Part shown: positions 33,248-42,897 of the stretch, piece after piece
Position numbering within the stretch: the stretch's first letter is position 1
Layout: each line of letters starts with the position of its first letter
Assembly: GCF_051195255.1 (NCBI RefSeq)
Contig: NZ_JBNJLK010000001.1
Coordinates: 434,001-498,000 of the forward strand
Direction of reading: 5' to 3'
DNA from: Falsirhodobacter sp051195255
Lineage (GTDB): Bacteria; Pseudomonadota; Alphaproteobacteria; Rhodobacterales; Rhodobacteraceae
Length of the DNA: 64,000 nucleotides
Notes under the pieces: model-generated
Databases searched by the model: none
Told to the model about the DNA's origin: nothing
Seen by the model: only the letters and a program-made list of their open reading frames with translations
Made by a program: the position numbers and the translations under genes

Positions 33248-34505
33248 CGTGTCTCCTCAGCGCCAGGGATTCGAGCGGCAGGCGCAACGTCACTTCGGCC
33301 CCGCGCGGGCGGTTGGCGACGATCACGTCGCCCCCCAGCTTGCGAAGGGCGCTGACCGTCAGGAACAGCCCCAAACCCCGCCCGGGGCGGTCCTTGGTGC
33401 TGCGATAAGGACGACCGATGTCGGCCAGAATCTCGGGCGTGAAGCCGGGACCGCGATCCTCCACGATAAGAACCAGATCGTCGCCCGCACGTTCCACGGT
33501 CAGCCGCACCCATTGCGGCGACACTTCATAGGCATTGTCCAGCACGTTCATCAGCATCTTGGTCAGCGTCGTATCGAGGACGATCTGCATGTCCGGCCCG
33601 AAGTCGTTCCGGACGATCAGGCCCTCGAAGTCGCGCAGGTCGGCCCAATCCTCGGCCAATTGCTCGATGAAGCGGTGAACGGTCGTCGGATGGGGCGATT
33701 CGCCCCGCGCCTCGCCCGAGGTCATGAGGATGCCGGTCACGATGGCCTTGCAGCGGTCCACGGCCTTCTGCATGGCCGCGATCTCCTCGCGCTGCTCCGG
33801 GTCCGTCACCGAATGGCGCCAGTCGCCAAGGATCACCGAGATCGACGCCAGCGGCGTGCCCAGTTCATGCGCGGCACCCGAGGCGAAAAGGCCCATCCGC
33901 ACGATCTGGTCCTCCTCCACCGCGCGCTGGTGCATGATCGCCAGACGCTGGGTCCGGTCGCGCAGGTTGGCCGTGATCCGCGTCATGAAGGCGGCAATCA
34001 GCACCGCGTCCACCACAAGCGCGAACATCAGGCCGATGATGTAGATGGGGAACAACTCCAACCCCTCGGGCAGGGTGAAGGTGTAGTGGAAGGGGATCAG
34101 CAGGCCCAGCATAACCACGACCAGCCCCACCAGCGCCCAGGTGACGGCGCGCGGCAGCAAGACGGCGGACAGGGTGATCTGCAGCAGGTAAAGGATGGTA
34201 AAGGGATTGGTGGCCCCGCCAGACAGCGCCAGTTGCGTCGTCAGCGCGAGGACATCAACCACCATTTCCGACGCGGCGGCCCACCGCCAGTTGCGGAACC
34301 GCGTGCGGCTGATCAGGTTCATCACGATCAGGACGGCCAGCACGCCATACATCGGCACCAGCGGAAGATTGATACCAAGGAAGATGTGCACGACGCTGAT
34401 GGCGGCGATCTGGCCGGCCACCGCCAGCCATCGCAACTGCACCAGAAGGTTGAGGTTGCGGCCGTCCGCAACCTCATCGGTCAAGAGTCGCGCCGCAAAC
34501 GCCAT
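33240..34505 (-). CDS. regB: redox sensor histidine kinase RegB/PrrB/ActS
   Basis: 421 aa with six membrane helices. GGATNPF (residues 96-102) is the quinone-binding motif. The H-box is GAAHELGTPL with H213. C252 (DRCKAIV) matches the redox-active Cys of RegB. The catalytic domain has NVLDNAYEVSP, EDRGPGF and GRGLGLFL. It phosphorylates RegA when the quinone pool is reduced or Cys is not oxidised. It lies in the cyo-surf1 cluster, overlapping surf1 by 25 bases, so oxidase and sensor may be co-expressed. Confidence 0.92.
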   Translation of the reverse strand: MAFAARLLTDEVADGRNLNLLVQLRWLAVAGQIAAISVVHIFLGINLPLVPMYGVLAVLIVMNLISRTRFRNWRWAAASEMVVDVLALTTQLALSGGATNPFTILYLLQITLSAVLLPRAVTWALVGLVVVMLGLLIPFHYTFTLPEGLELFPIYIIGLMFALVVDAVLIAAFMTRITANLRDRTQRLAIMHQRAVEEDQIVRMGLFASGAAHELGTPLASISVILGDWRHSVTDPEQREEIAAMQKAVDRCKAIVTGILMTSGEARGESPHPTTVHRFIEQLAEDWADLRDFEGLIVRNDFGPDMQIVLDTTLTKMLMNVLDNAYEVSPQWVRLTVERAGDDLVLIVEDRGPGFTPEILADIGRPYRSTKDRPGRGLGLFLTVSALRKLGGDVIVANRPRGAEVTLRLPLESLALRRHDA

Positions 34506-35212
34506 TCATGCCACCCCACGAAGACTGACACCCCCGCCAGCCCAAGTGCCAGCGCGAACCATGTCAGCGCATAGCTCAGATGCGAGTTGCGGAACTGCAC
34601 AACCGTCAGCCCACCGACCGGCGCCGCATCGCCCGAACGTGCGGCGTCGATGAAGAACGGGGCCACGTTGGTCAGCCCCTGCGCCTGGGCGATGGCGGCC
34701 ACGTCGCGGGAAAACCAGCGGTCGGCGACCGGATCGTTGCTGCGCAGGAAGCCGCCCTTCGGTTCGGTGATGCGCAGAAGGCCCGACACCACCTGCTCAC
34801 CTTCAGGGCGTGTATAGTCGTTGCGCGTCGCCGCCGGAACGAAACCGCGGTTGATCAGATAGGTGGCGTCACCAGCCACCAGCGGGGTCAGGACCCAAAA
34901 GCCCGCGCCTTGTTCGGTCACGGCCTGCGTCAGCACCGCCTTGTCGTTCAGAAACTGCCCCTGCACCTGCACCTTGCGGTATTCGGCCGATTCCCGCGTG
35001 ACGGCGGCCCATTCGTCCGATTCGGGTGCCGGAACGGCCGGGGCGTCAAGACGCGCCTCCACCCGTTCGATCAGGGCCGTCTTCCAGGCCAGGCGCTGCA
35101 CCTGCCAGACACCCAAAGACAGCAGAAGGGCGACCCCTGCTGCTGCCAGAACCGCCAGAACGGCCAGTGTCAGGGCAGAGCGGGGCCGACGATCCGTCCC
35201 CGCCCCGTTCAC
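34481..35212 (-). CDS. SURF1-family oxidase assembly protein
   Basis: 243 aa with two membrane helices, at residues 14-34 and near 215-235. LGVWQVQRLAWKTALIERVEARL and YRKVQVQGQF are SURF1 motifs, and INRGFVP follows. SURF1 supplies heme to heme-copper oxidase subunit I. As with Surf1q of Paracoccus, it sits at the end of the quinol oxidase operon and so probably serves the bo3/ba3 quinol oxidase. It overlaps cyoD by ATGA. Confidence 0.88.
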   Translation of the reverse strand: MNGAGTDRRPRSALTLAVLAVLAAAGVALLLSLGVWQVQRLAWKTALIERVEARLDAPAVPAPESDEWAAVTRESAEYRKVQVQGQFLNDKAVLTQAVTEQGAGFWVLTPLVAGDATYLINRGFVPAATRNDYTRPEGEQVVSGLLRITEPKGGFLRSNDPVADRWFSRDVAAIAQAQGLTNVAPFFIDAARSGDAAPVGGLTVVQFRNSHLSYALTWFALALGLAGVSVFVGWHEWRLRRDS

Positions 35213-35640
35213 CTCGGGCTTTCCGGTTCGCCGCTGCCCTGCCCTTCGGGGGCATAGGCGCCAAGGTTTCCGCCCATCTCGTGGTTGGGCATCATGTTGG
35301 CGTTCATGTTGAACATGACCCAGACGGAACCCGCGATCATGATGATGACGACTACCAGCGTGAACACGGTGGAGGTCAGCGTCCAGCCTTCCTCGGCGTG
35401 CGGGGTGACGTGCAGGAAGTAGATCACGTGGACGATGACCTGCACGGCGGCGAAGGCGGCCACCAGAAGGATCGTGGCCGTGCGATTTTCCAGCACTTCG
35501 CCCATCACCAGCCAGAACGGGATGACCGTCAGGATCACCGACAGCACGAAGCCCGTCATGTAGGATTTCATCGAGCCGTGATCGTGCTCCGCGCCGTGAT
35601 GGTCGTCATGCGCGTGGGTGTGTGCGTGATGTGCCATCAA
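35209..35640 (-). CDS. cyoD: cytochrome o ubiquinol oxidase subunit IV
   Basis: 143 aa, with a His-rich N-terminus (HHAHTHAHDDHHGAEHDHGS) and three membrane helices. LSVILTVIPFWLVM and VQVIVHVIYFLHV are CyoD signatures. It is the small assembly subunit of the quinol oxidase. It overlaps cyoC and surf1 by 4 bases each. The His-rich stretch may bind metal; that is not usual for the E. coli protein. Confidence 0.9.
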   Translation of the reverse strand: MMAHHAHTHAHDDHHGAEHDHGSMKSYMTGFVLSVILTVIPFWLVMGEVLENRTATILLVAAFAAVQVIVHVIYFLHVTPHAEEGWTLTSTVFTLVVVIIMIAGSVWVMFNMNANMMPNHEMGGNLGAYAPEGQGSGEPESPR

Positions 35641-36254
35641 ACCATCCTCACCAGATAGACGAAGCTGAAGACGCCGATCCAGATGACGTCCAGGAAGTGC
35701 CAGAACAGGCTGAGGCAGGACAGCCTGCGCTGCATTGCGGTCGTCAGGCCGAACTTGCGGACCTGGAAGACCAGCGTGAACAGCCAGACCAAACCGAAGG
35801 TCACGTGCAGACCGTGCGTGCCGACCAGCAGGAAGAAGGCCGACAGGAAGGCCGAACGCTGCGGACCCGCCCCCTCGTGGATGAGGTGGTGGAATTCGTA
35901 AAGCTCGATCCCCAGGAAGCAGGCGCCGAAGACGGCCGTCACCAGCAGCCAGCCGATGACCTGCTTCGAATTGTGGCGCTGCATCGCCAGCATCGCGAAC
36001 CCGTAGGTGATCGAGGAGAACAGCAGCATCGCCGTGTTCACCGCGATCAGGTCCAAATCGAACAGTTCCTTCGGGCCGGGCCCGGCGGCATAAGCGCCGC
36101 CGAGAACCGCATAGGTCGCGAACAGGACCGAGAAGATGAGGCAGTCGCTCATCAGGTAGATGTAGAAGCCCAGCAGCGTGCTGGCGCCTTCGGGGTGATG
36201 CGGCTCTTCCGTCAGGTGGAAGGCGCCGTCTTTGGGCAAGGTTACAGTGCTCAT
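35637..36254 (-). CDS. cyoC: cytochrome o ubiquinol oxidase subunit III
   Basis: 205 aa, five membrane helices. LGFYIYLMSDCLIFSVLFATYAVLGG, LVGTHGLHVTFGLVW and FWHFLDVIWIGVFSFVYLV are subunit III hallmarks. It lies between cyoB (3 bp away) and cyoD (4-base overlap). Confidence 0.95.
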   Translation of the reverse strand: MSTVTLPKDGAFHLTEEPHHPEGASTLLGFYIYLMSDCLIFSVLFATYAVLGGAYAAGPGPKELFDLDLIAVNTAMLLFSSITYGFAMLAMQRHNSKQVIGWLLVTAVFGACFLGIELYEFHHLIHEGAGPQRSAFLSAFFLLVGTHGLHVTFGLVWLFTLVFQVRKFGLTTAMQRRLSCLSLFWHFLDVIWIGVFSFVYLVRMV

Positions 36255-36257
36255 GTC

Positions 36258-38249
36258 TTACACCTGCGAGGCGAGCAGCTTCGTGCGCGCGGCTTCGGTT
36301 TCGGCGACCTCCTCGGCCGTGATGTAGAAGTCACGGTCGCGGTTGTAGGTGTGGTAGATCGCGTAGGCGAGCATGGCCACGAAGGACAGGGCCGCGAGCC
36401 ACCACATGTACCAGATCAGGGCGAAGCCGCAGATCGTGGCAAGGCCGGCCAGGATCACACCGGCTTCGGTGCTGCGCGGCATGTGGATCGGACGGTAACC
36501 ACCGGCCGGACGCTCGTACTTCTTGTTCTTCATGTCATGCCAGCTGTCGATCTCGTAGACGACCGGCGTGAACGCGAAGTTGTAGCTGGGCGGGGGCGAG
36601 GACGTGGCCCATTCCAGCGTGCGTCCGTTCCAGGGGTCGCCCGTCAGGTCGCGCAGCTTGTCGCGCTGCAGGATCGACACGGCGATCTGGATCAGGAAGG
36701 CCGCGATGCCGATGGCCACCAGCGACACGCCGAACATGGCGCAGTACATCCAGGGCGCCAGGCTCGGATCCTCGAACACGCGCATGCGGCGGGTGACGCC
36801 CATCAGGCCCATGACGTAAAGCGGTGTGAAGGTGAACCAGTAGCCCAGCACCCAGCCCCAGAACGACACCTTGCCCCAGAACTCGTTCAGCTTGAAACCG
36901 AAGGCCTTCGGGAACCAGTAGTTGATGCCCGCGAACACGCCGAACACGACGCCGCCGATGATCACGTTGTGGAAGTGGGCGACCAGGAACAGCGAGTTGT
37001 GCAGCACGAAGTCGGCCGGAGGCACGGCCAGCAGAACGCCGGTCATCCCGCCCACGGTGAAGGTGATCATGAAGGCGATCACCCAGTACATCGGCAATTC
37101 GAACCGGATGCGGCCCTTGTACATCGTGAACAGCCAGTTGAAGATCTTCGCACCCGTCGGGATGGAGATGATCATCGTGGTGATCCCGAAGAACGAGTTC
37201 ACGGACGCGCCCGACCCCATCGTGAAGAAGTGGTGCAGCCAGACGAGGTAGGACAGGATCGTGATGACGACCGTCGCGTAGATCATCGAGGTGTAGCCGA
37301 ACAGACGCTTGCCCGAGAAGGTCGACACGACCTCGGAATAGACGCCGAACAGCGGCAGGATGAGGATGTACACCTCCGGGTGGCCCCAGATCCAGATGAG
37401 GTTGACGTACATCATCGGGTTGCCGCCGAGGTCGGCGGTGAAGAAGTTCGTGCCGACATAGCGGTCCAGCGTCAGCAGGACCAGAACGGCCGTCAAGATC
37501 GGGAAGGAGGCGACGATCAGGATGTTCGTGCACAGCGCCGTCCAGCAGAAGATCGGCATCTTCGTCATGGTCATGCCGGGCGCGCGCATCTTGACGATGG
37601 TCACCAGCAGGTTGATGCCCGACAGCGTGGTGCCCACACCGGCGACCTGAAGGCCCCAGATGTAATAGTCCACGCCCGTCGACGGAGAGGCGCCGATCCC
37701 CGACAGCGGCGGGAAGGCCAGCCAGCCGGTTTGCGCATATTCACCTATGAACAGCGACAGCATGGTCAGCACCGCGCCACCCACTGTCATCCAGAACGAG
37801 AAGTTGTTCAGGAACGGGAAGGCCACGTCGCGCGCGCCGATCTGCAGCGGCATGATGAAGTTCATCAGGCCGGTGACGAAGGGCATCGCCACGAAGAAGA
37901 TCATGATGACGCCATGCGCCGTGAAGATCTGGTCATAGTGGTGGGCGTTCAGATAGCCCTCCCCCCCGTCGAAGGAGAGGGTCTGCTGAAGACGCATCAT
38001 CAGCGCGTCGGCAAAGCCGCGCAGCAGCATCACGATGCCCAGCACCATGTACATGATGCCGATCTTCTTGTGGTCGATGCTGACGACCCAGTTGGTCCAG
38101 AATGGCCCCCAGAGGCGGTAGTAGGTCATGGTCCCCAGCAGCACCACGCCCAGAACCGCAACGGCCGCGAAGGTGCCGATGAGAATCGGCTCGTGGATCG
38201 GGATGGCAGCCCAGGTCAGGCGGCCAAAGATGAATTCGGTTAGGGTCAT
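36258..38249 (-). CDS. cyoB: cytochrome o ubiquinol oxidase subunit I
   Basis: 663 aa, the usual length. WIWGHPEVYILILPLFG holds the CuB His and the cross-linked Tyr. LLVAHFHNVIIGG supplies the heme ligands. RGFADALMM and DQIFTAHG match the quinone-binding Arg, Asp and His. It reduces O2 to water and pumps protons using ubiquinol. It is followed by cyoC and preceded by cyoA at 13 bp. Confidence 0.97.
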   Translation of the reverse strand: MTLTEFIFGRLTWAAIPIHEPILIGTFAAVAVLGVVLLGTMTYYRLWGPFWTNWVVSIDHKKIGIMYMVLGIVMLLRGFADALMMRLQQTLSFDGGEGYLNAHHYDQIFTAHGVIMIFFVAMPFVTGLMNFIMPLQIGARDVAFPFLNNFSFWMTVGGAVLTMLSLFIGEYAQTGWLAFPPLSGIGASPSTGVDYYIWGLQVAGVGTTLSGINLLVTIVKMRAPGMTMTKMPIFCWTALCTNILIVASFPILTAVLVLLTLDRYVGTNFFTADLGGNPMMYVNLIWIWGHPEVYILILPLFGVYSEVVSTFSGKRLFGYTSMIYATVVITILSYLVWLHHFFTMGSGASVNSFFGITTMIISIPTGAKIFNWLFTMYKGRIRFELPMYWVIAFMITFTVGGMTGVLLAVPPADFVLHNSLFLVAHFHNVIIGGVVFGVFAGINYWFPKAFGFKLNEFWGKVSFWGWVLGYWFTFTPLYVMGLMGVTRRMRVFEDPSLAPWMYCAMFGVSLVAIGIAAFLIQIAVSILQRDKLRDLTGDPWNGRTLEWATSSPPPSYNFAFTPVVYEIDSWHDMKNKKYERPAGGYRPIHMPRSTEAGVILAGLATICGFALIWYMWWLAALSFVAMLAYAIYHTYNRDRDFYITAEEVAETEAARTKLLASQV

Positions 38250-38262
38250 TGCGCCTGTTCCG

Positions 38263-39423
38263 TCAAAGGGCCTGTGCGCGCTGAGGCGCAGAAAGAAGGG
38301 TGAATGTGGGCGTCAGCGACATGCCGGGCTTCAGACCGTGACCACGCAGCGGGCTCGTGTCCCGGGCCGCGACAATCACCTGGTCCTGGCCGTACACGCG
38401 CTGCGAGTCCAGCACGGTGCAGAAGGCGTCGACCACGACCGGCTGCGAACCGAAGGGCGTCGGGCCGCGGGTGAAGACCTTCTGCGTGAGTTCGGTCACG
38501 TTGAGCGTGCCGGCCATGCCGAAGCCGCCCACCTCGTCCACGGCCATCATCTCGTCCACGCACATGCGGTTGGCGTCGACGCAGCGGTTCAGGACCGCGT
38601 GCCACAGATCGGGTGCGACATTGCCGAAATACATCACCGGAACGGCCTCGGACGGCTTTTCCAGTTCGGCGTAGCGGGCGCGGTCCAGCGCGCCGCCTTC
38701 GGTGCGGACCTTTTCGATCCAGCTGTCGAAGCCAGCCTGCGGCAGGGCCTGCGTGTCGAAGCGCATGTGCGAGAAGCCGTGGCCCGAATAGTGCGACGAG
38801 AAGCCCTCATAGGTGCCCTCGTTGTTCAGGACGCCGTTCAGCTTCGTTTCCATCGCGGGCATGGCATAGATCATGCCGGCCATCGCGGGGATGTAGAAGG
38901 CGTTCATCACCGAGGTCGCGGTCATCGTGAACTCGACGGGACGGTCCACCGGAACGGCCAGTTCGTTGATCGTCGCGACGCCGTATTCCGGGTAGATGAA
39001 CATCCACTTCCAGTCCATCGCCACCACCTGCACCTGAAGGGGTGCGTAGTCTTCCGTGATCGGCTTGTCGGCCGCGATCCGGTCCAGTGGGCGGTAGGGA
39101 TCGAGCAGGTGCGTGCCGACCCAGGTCAGCGCGCCCAGCGCGATGATGATCATCAGGGGGGCGGCCCAGATCACAAGCTCCAGCCGGGTGGAGTGGTGGA
39201 ATTCGGGATCGTATTCGGCGTCCTTGTTCGATTCGCGGTATTTCCACGCGAAGAAGATGACCAGCGCGATCACCGGGATGATGATCAGCAGCATCAGAAG
39301 CGTGGAAATCACGAGCACGTCGCGCTGCTGTGCGGCAATGTCCCCTGCAGGGGCCAGAACCACGGGTTTGCAGGCGGCTATGAAGGCAAGGGGCGCCAAG
39401 GCGGCGAGACGGAGGCTTTTCAC
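38263..39423 (-). CDS. cyoA: cytochrome o ubiquinol oxidase subunit II
   Basis: 386 aa lipoprotein (LAFIAACKP: signal and lipobox Cys) with two membrane helices and a cupredoxin domain. The CuA Cys and His ligands are missing (WKWMFIYPEYGVATINELAVP), which identifies a quinol rather than cytochrome c oxidase. A long C-terminal tail of about 60 residues lies beyond the E. coli length. It is the first gene of a cluster reading cyoABCD-surf1-regB-regA. The divergent MFS gene starts 161 bp away, so the shared region holds both promoters. Confidence 0.93.
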   Translation of the reverse strand: MKSLRLAALAPLAFIAACKPVVLAPAGDIAAQQRDVLVISTLLMLLIIIPVIALVIFFAWKYRESNKDAEYDPEFHHSTRLELVIWAAPLMIIIALGALTWVGTHLLDPYRPLDRIAADKPITEDYAPLQVQVVAMDWKWMFIYPEYGVATINELAVPVDRPVEFTMTATSVMNAFYIPAMAGMIYAMPAMETKLNGVLNNEGTYEGFSSHYSGHGFSHMRFDTQALPQAGFDSWIEKVRTEGGALDRARYAELEKPSEAVPVMYFGNVAPDLWHAVLNRCVDANRMCVDEMMAVDEVGGFGMAGTLNVTELTQKVFTRGPTPFGSQPVVVDAFCTVLDSQRVYGQDQVIVAARDTSPLRGHGLKPGMSLTPTFTLLSAPQRAQAL

Positions 39424-39584
39424 GGCGAATCCATTCGGAACGGTCGGACTTGCGGCCGAGGTGGCGTTTGTATGCCCTCGAGTAATCCTGAAGGCGCGAC
39501 GACAACATTGGACAATTTGCCCAATCCAAAGTCTACTTCGAAAAAGGCACAGAGCATATCAACCTATCCAACGGAGTTGAGGAC

Positions 39585-40913
39585 GTGAGCACCCCTGCAT
39601 CAATTACGGGAGAGCGGGACGCGCGCCGCCTGCACGACGAAGGTCACGGACACGAGGCCGACCCCGGCGAAATGTCCATCGGCGTCATCATCGGACGGTC
39701 CGCCGAGTTCTTCGATTTTCTGGTCTTCTCGATCGCCTGCGTCCTGGTCTTCCCGGCCCGCCTGTTCCCGTTCGTCGATCCCCTGACGGGAACGCTGTAC
39801 GCCTTTGCCGTCCTGTCTTTGGCATTCATCGCGCGGCCCTTCGGTTCGGCCTTCTTCATGTGGGTGGACCGCACCTACGGCCGCAGCGCCAAGCTGACCT
39901 CCGCGCTGTTCATGCTGGGCACATCCACGGTCGCCTTCGGCCTGATCCCCACCTACGAGGTGCTGGGAAGCTGGGCCATCATCATCCTGTGCATCCTGCG
40001 CCTGGCGCAGGGTTTTGCCCTTGGTGGCGCCTGGGACGGCCTCGCCTCGCTTCTGGCGCTGAGCGCGCCGGAAAAGAAGCGCGGCTGGTACGCGATGATT
40101 CCGCAGCTGGGCGTCCCGATCGCGCTGATCGTGTCGGCCGGCCTCTTTGTCTATCTGGTGATGAGCGTGTCGCAGGCCGACTTCATCGACTGGGGCTGGC
40201 GCTATCCGTTCTTCGTGGCCTTCGCGATCAACGTCGTGGCCCTGTTCTCCCGTGTGCGCCTGGTCGTGACCCCGGAATACGAGGAGATGTTCAAGAAGGC
40301 GGAACTCGCGCCCCGCGGCTACCGGGAAACTTTTGCCAACCAGGGTCGCAACATCCTGGCCGGTGCCCTGACGCCGCTGGCGGGCTTTGCACTGTTCCAC
40401 ATGATGACCGTGTTCCCGCTGGCCTACGTGTACCTGTTCACGGACAACAGCCCGGTCGGCTTCCTGACCACGCTGCTGCTGGGCGCCTTCGTGGGCCTCT
40501 TCTCCACCATCGCCTCGGGCCTCCTGTCGGACCGTATCGGCCGTCGCACGCTGCTGACCTGGAGCACGATCGGCATCGCGATCTTCGCCGTGATCGGGCC
40601 GTTCCTTCTGTCCCTGGGCGGTGCCGGTCAGACGCTGTATGTGGTCGTGGGCTTCATCCTGCTGGGCCTCAGCTTCGGCCAGTCCTCGGGCGCGGTTGCG
40701 TCCAGCTTCGGTCCGAAATACCGCTACTCCGCCTCAGCCATCACGTCGGATCTGGCCTGGGTTGCGGGTGCGGGCTTCGCGCCGCTGGTCGCCCTTTACC
40801 TGACGGCCACGCTGGGCATCTGGGCGGCGGGCGCCTACCTGCTTTCGGGCGCGATCGGCACGATGTTCGCGCTGCGCCTGAACCGCATGAGCTCGGAGAT
40901 GGGTCGTCACTGA
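39585..40913 (+). CDS. MFS transporter, metabolite:H+ symporter type
   Basis: 442 aa from the GTG at 39585 with GGAG upstream; 12 membrane helices. WVDRTYGRSAKLTSALFMLGTSTVAFGLIPTY and RLAQGFALGGAWDG are MHS-subfamily (proline/betaine, dicarboxylate) motifs, with SDRIGRRTLL in the middle loop. An N-terminal extension of about 30 residues rich in His and Asp precedes the first helix. The substrate is not evident. It is transcribed away from cyoA and ends before a strong terminator. Confidence 0.85.
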   Translation: MSTPASITGERDARRLHDEGHGHEADPGEMSIGVIIGRSAEFFDFLVFSIACVLVFPARLFPFVDPLTGTLYAFAVLSLAFIARPFGSAFFMWVDRTYGRSAKLTSALFMLGTSTVAFGLIPTYEVLGSWAIIILCILRLAQGFALGGAWDGLASLLALSAPEKKRGWYAMIPQLGVPIALIVSAGLFVYLVMSVSQADFIDWGWRYPFFVAFAINVVALFSRVRLVVTPEYEEMFKKAELAPRGYRETFANQGRNILAGALTPLAGFALFHMMTVFPLAYVYLFTDNSPVGFLTTLLLGAFVGLFSTIASGLLSDRIGRRTLLTWSTIGIAIFAVIGPFLLSLGGAGQTLYVVVGFILLGLSFGQSSGAVASSFGPKYRYSASAITSDLAWVAGAGFAPLVALYLTATLGIWAAGAYLLSGAIGTMFALRLNRMSSEMGRH

Positions 40914-40931
40914 CCCCCTCCCCTTCCAAAG

Positions 40932-40962
40932 AAAAAGCCCCGCTTCCGCGGGGCTTTTTTTT
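40932..40962. terminator. bidirectional intrinsic terminator
   Basis: AAAAAGCCCCGC, TTCC loop, GCGGGGCTTTTTTTT: a long GC stem flanked by A and T runs, so it works for both the MFS gene (plus) and cysNC (minus). Confidence 0.85.
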
Positions 40963-40983
40963 ATCGGTCAGATTTGCTGCGCC

Positions 40984-42897
40984 TCAGGTGCGCAACAGGT
41001 GATCCACGATCATCTCCGCCGCCTCTTCGGCCGTCATCTCGGCCGTGTTGACGGTAACTTCCGCATTCTGCGGCTCCTCGTACGGGCTGTCGATGCCGGT
41101 GAAGTTCTTCAACTGCCCGGCCCGCGCCTTCTTGTAGAGGCCCTTCACGTCACGGCTTTCCGCGATCGCCAGCGGCGTGTTCACGAACACCTCGATGAAC
41201 TCCCCTTCGGCCATCAGGTCGCGGACCATCCGGCGTTCCGACCGGAAGGGAGAGATGAAGGCCGTCAGCACGATCAGGCCCGCATCCGTCATCAGCCGGG
41301 CCACCTCGCCCACGCGGCGGATGTTCTCCACCCGGTCGGCGTCGGTGAAGCCAAGGTCGCGGTTCAGGCCGTGGCGGACGTTGTCGCCGTCCAGCAGGAA
41401 CGAATGCCGCCCCATCGAATGCAGCTTCTTTTCCACCAGGTTGGCGATGGTGGACTTGCCCGATCCCGACAGGCCGGTGAACCACACGACCCGCGCCTTC
41501 TGGCCCTTTTGCTGGGCATGGGCGTTGCGGTCGATGTCCACGGCCTGCCAGTGGATGTTCTGCGACCGGCGCAGCGCGAAGTGGATCAGGCCGGCGGCCA
41601 CCGTCGCGTTCGTCATCCGGTCGATCAGGATGAAGCCGCCCATCGTCCGGTCGTCGTCGTAGCTTTCGAAGACCAGCGGACGGTCGGTGGAGATGTTGCA
41701 CACCCCGATCGCGTTCAGCTTCAGCGTGCGGGACGGCAACTGCTCGGCCGTGTTGACGTTCACCTCGTATTTCGGCTCGGTGATCGTGGCGGTCACGGAT
41801 TGCGTGCCCAGCTGCAGGATGTAGGGACGGCCGGGCAGCATCTCGTGCTCGTCCATCCAGATCAGCGTCGTCTCGAACTGGTCGGCCACCTCAGGCGGGC
41901 TGTCCGCCGTCGCGATGACGTTGCCGCGCGAACAGTCGATCTCGTCCTGGAAGGTCAGCGTCACCGCCTGCCCCGCCACGGCCCGGTCCAGGTCGCCGTC
42001 GAAGGTCACGATCGACTTCACGATGGAGGTCTTGCCCGACGGCACGACCCGCACCGCATCCCCCGGCTTCACCTCACCCGAGGAGATGGTGCCGGAGAAC
42101 CCGCGGAAGTCGAGGTTCGGGCGGTTCACCCATTGCACCGGCATGCGGAACGGACGCTGCAGCGCGCTGCGGTCCGACAGCGGCACCTCCTCCAGATGGG
42201 CCATCAGAGTGGGACCGGTGTACCAGTCCATGCCCGTCGAACGGTCGACGATGTTGTCGCCCTTCAGGCCCGAAATCGGGATCGCCGTGAAGTCCCTGAT
42301 CCCGATGGAGGTCGCGAAGTCGCGGTAATCGGCCACGATCTGGTCAAACCGCTCTTGGCTGTAGCCGACAAGGTCCATCTTATTGACCGCCAGCACCACG
42401 TTCGGAATGCCCAACAGGTTCACGATATAGCTGTGACGGCGCGTCTGGGTCAGGATGCCCTGCCGCGCGTCGATCAGGATCACGGCCAGATCGGCGGTGG
42501 AGGCGCCGGTGACCATGTTGCGGGTGTACTGTTCATGGCCAGGGGTGTCGGCCACGATGAACTTGCGCTTGTCGGTCGCGAAGAAGCGGTAGGCCACGTC
42601 GATGGTGATGCCCTGTTCGCGTTCCGCAGCCAGACCGTCCACCAGAAGCGCGAAGTCGATCTCCTGCCCTTGGGTGCCGACGGCCTTCGAATCCTTCGAC
42701 AGTGTGGCCAGCTGGTCTTCGAAGATCATCTTGCTGTCGTACAGAAGACGGCCGATCAGCGTGGACTTGCCGTCATCCACCGACCCGCAGGTGATGAAGC
42801 GCAGCATCGTCTTGTGCTGGTGCTTGGACAGATAGGCGTCGATGTCTTCCGCGATCAGCGCGTCGACCTTGTATTCCTGCGTCTGTTCGATCGACAT
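40984..42897 (-). CDS. cysNC: bifunctional sulfate adenylyltransferase subunit 1 / APS kinase CysNC
   Basis: 637 aa, a known fusion. The N-terminal part is a GTPase (GSVDDGKSTLIGRLLYDS; DTPGHEQY; NKMDLVGY). The C-terminal part, from about 455, is APS kinase (GLSGSGKSTIANLVEKKL; DGDNVRHGLNRDLGF). It makes APS with CysD using GTP hydrolysis and then phosphorylates it to PAPS, for assimilation or sulfation. The start ATG overlaps the cysD stop by one base (TGATG). No reductase gene follows here. Confidence 0.95.
   Translation of the reverse strand: MSIEQTQEYKVDALIAEDIDAYLSKHQHKTMLRFITCGSVDDGKSTLIGRLLYDSKMIFEDQLATLSKDSKAVGTQGQEIDFALLVDGLAAEREQGITIDVAYRFFATDKRKFIVADTPGHEQYTRNMVTGASTADLAVILIDARQGILTQTRRHSYIVNLLGIPNVVLAVNKMDLVGYSQERFDQIVADYRDFATSIGIRDFTAIPISGLKGDNIVDRSTGMDWYTGPTLMAHLEEVPLSDRSALQRPFRMPVQWVNRPNLDFRGFSGTISSGEVKPGDAVRVVPSGKTSIVKSIVTFDGDLDRAVAGQAVTLTFQDEIDCSRGNVIATADSPPEVADQFETTLIWMDEHEMLPGRPYILQLGTQSVTATITEPKYEVNVNTAEQLPSRTLKLNAIGVCNISTDRPLVFESYDDDRTMGGFILIDRMTNATVAAGLIHFALRRSQNIHWQAVDIDRNAHAQQKGQKARVVWFTGLSGSGKSTIANLVEKKLHSMGRHSFLLDGDNVRHGLNRDLGFTDADRVENIRRVGEVARLMTDAGLIVLTAFISPFRSERRMVRDLMAEGEFIEVFVNTPLAIAESRDVKGLYKKARAGQLKNFTGIDSPYEEPQNAEVTVNTAEMTAEEAAEMIVDHLLRT

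Noticed and set aside
35622..38243. Long plus-strand open frame (873 codons) opposite cyoC and cyoB
   Set aside because: It is the complement of confidently identified oxidase genes; the His/Asp/Glu-rich composition is an antisense artefact of high G+C coding.
39480..39560. FNR/CRP-type site between cyoA and the MFS gene
   Set aside because: TTGGACAATTTGCCCAATCC is only loosely palindromic and lacks the TTGAT-N4-ATCAA core.
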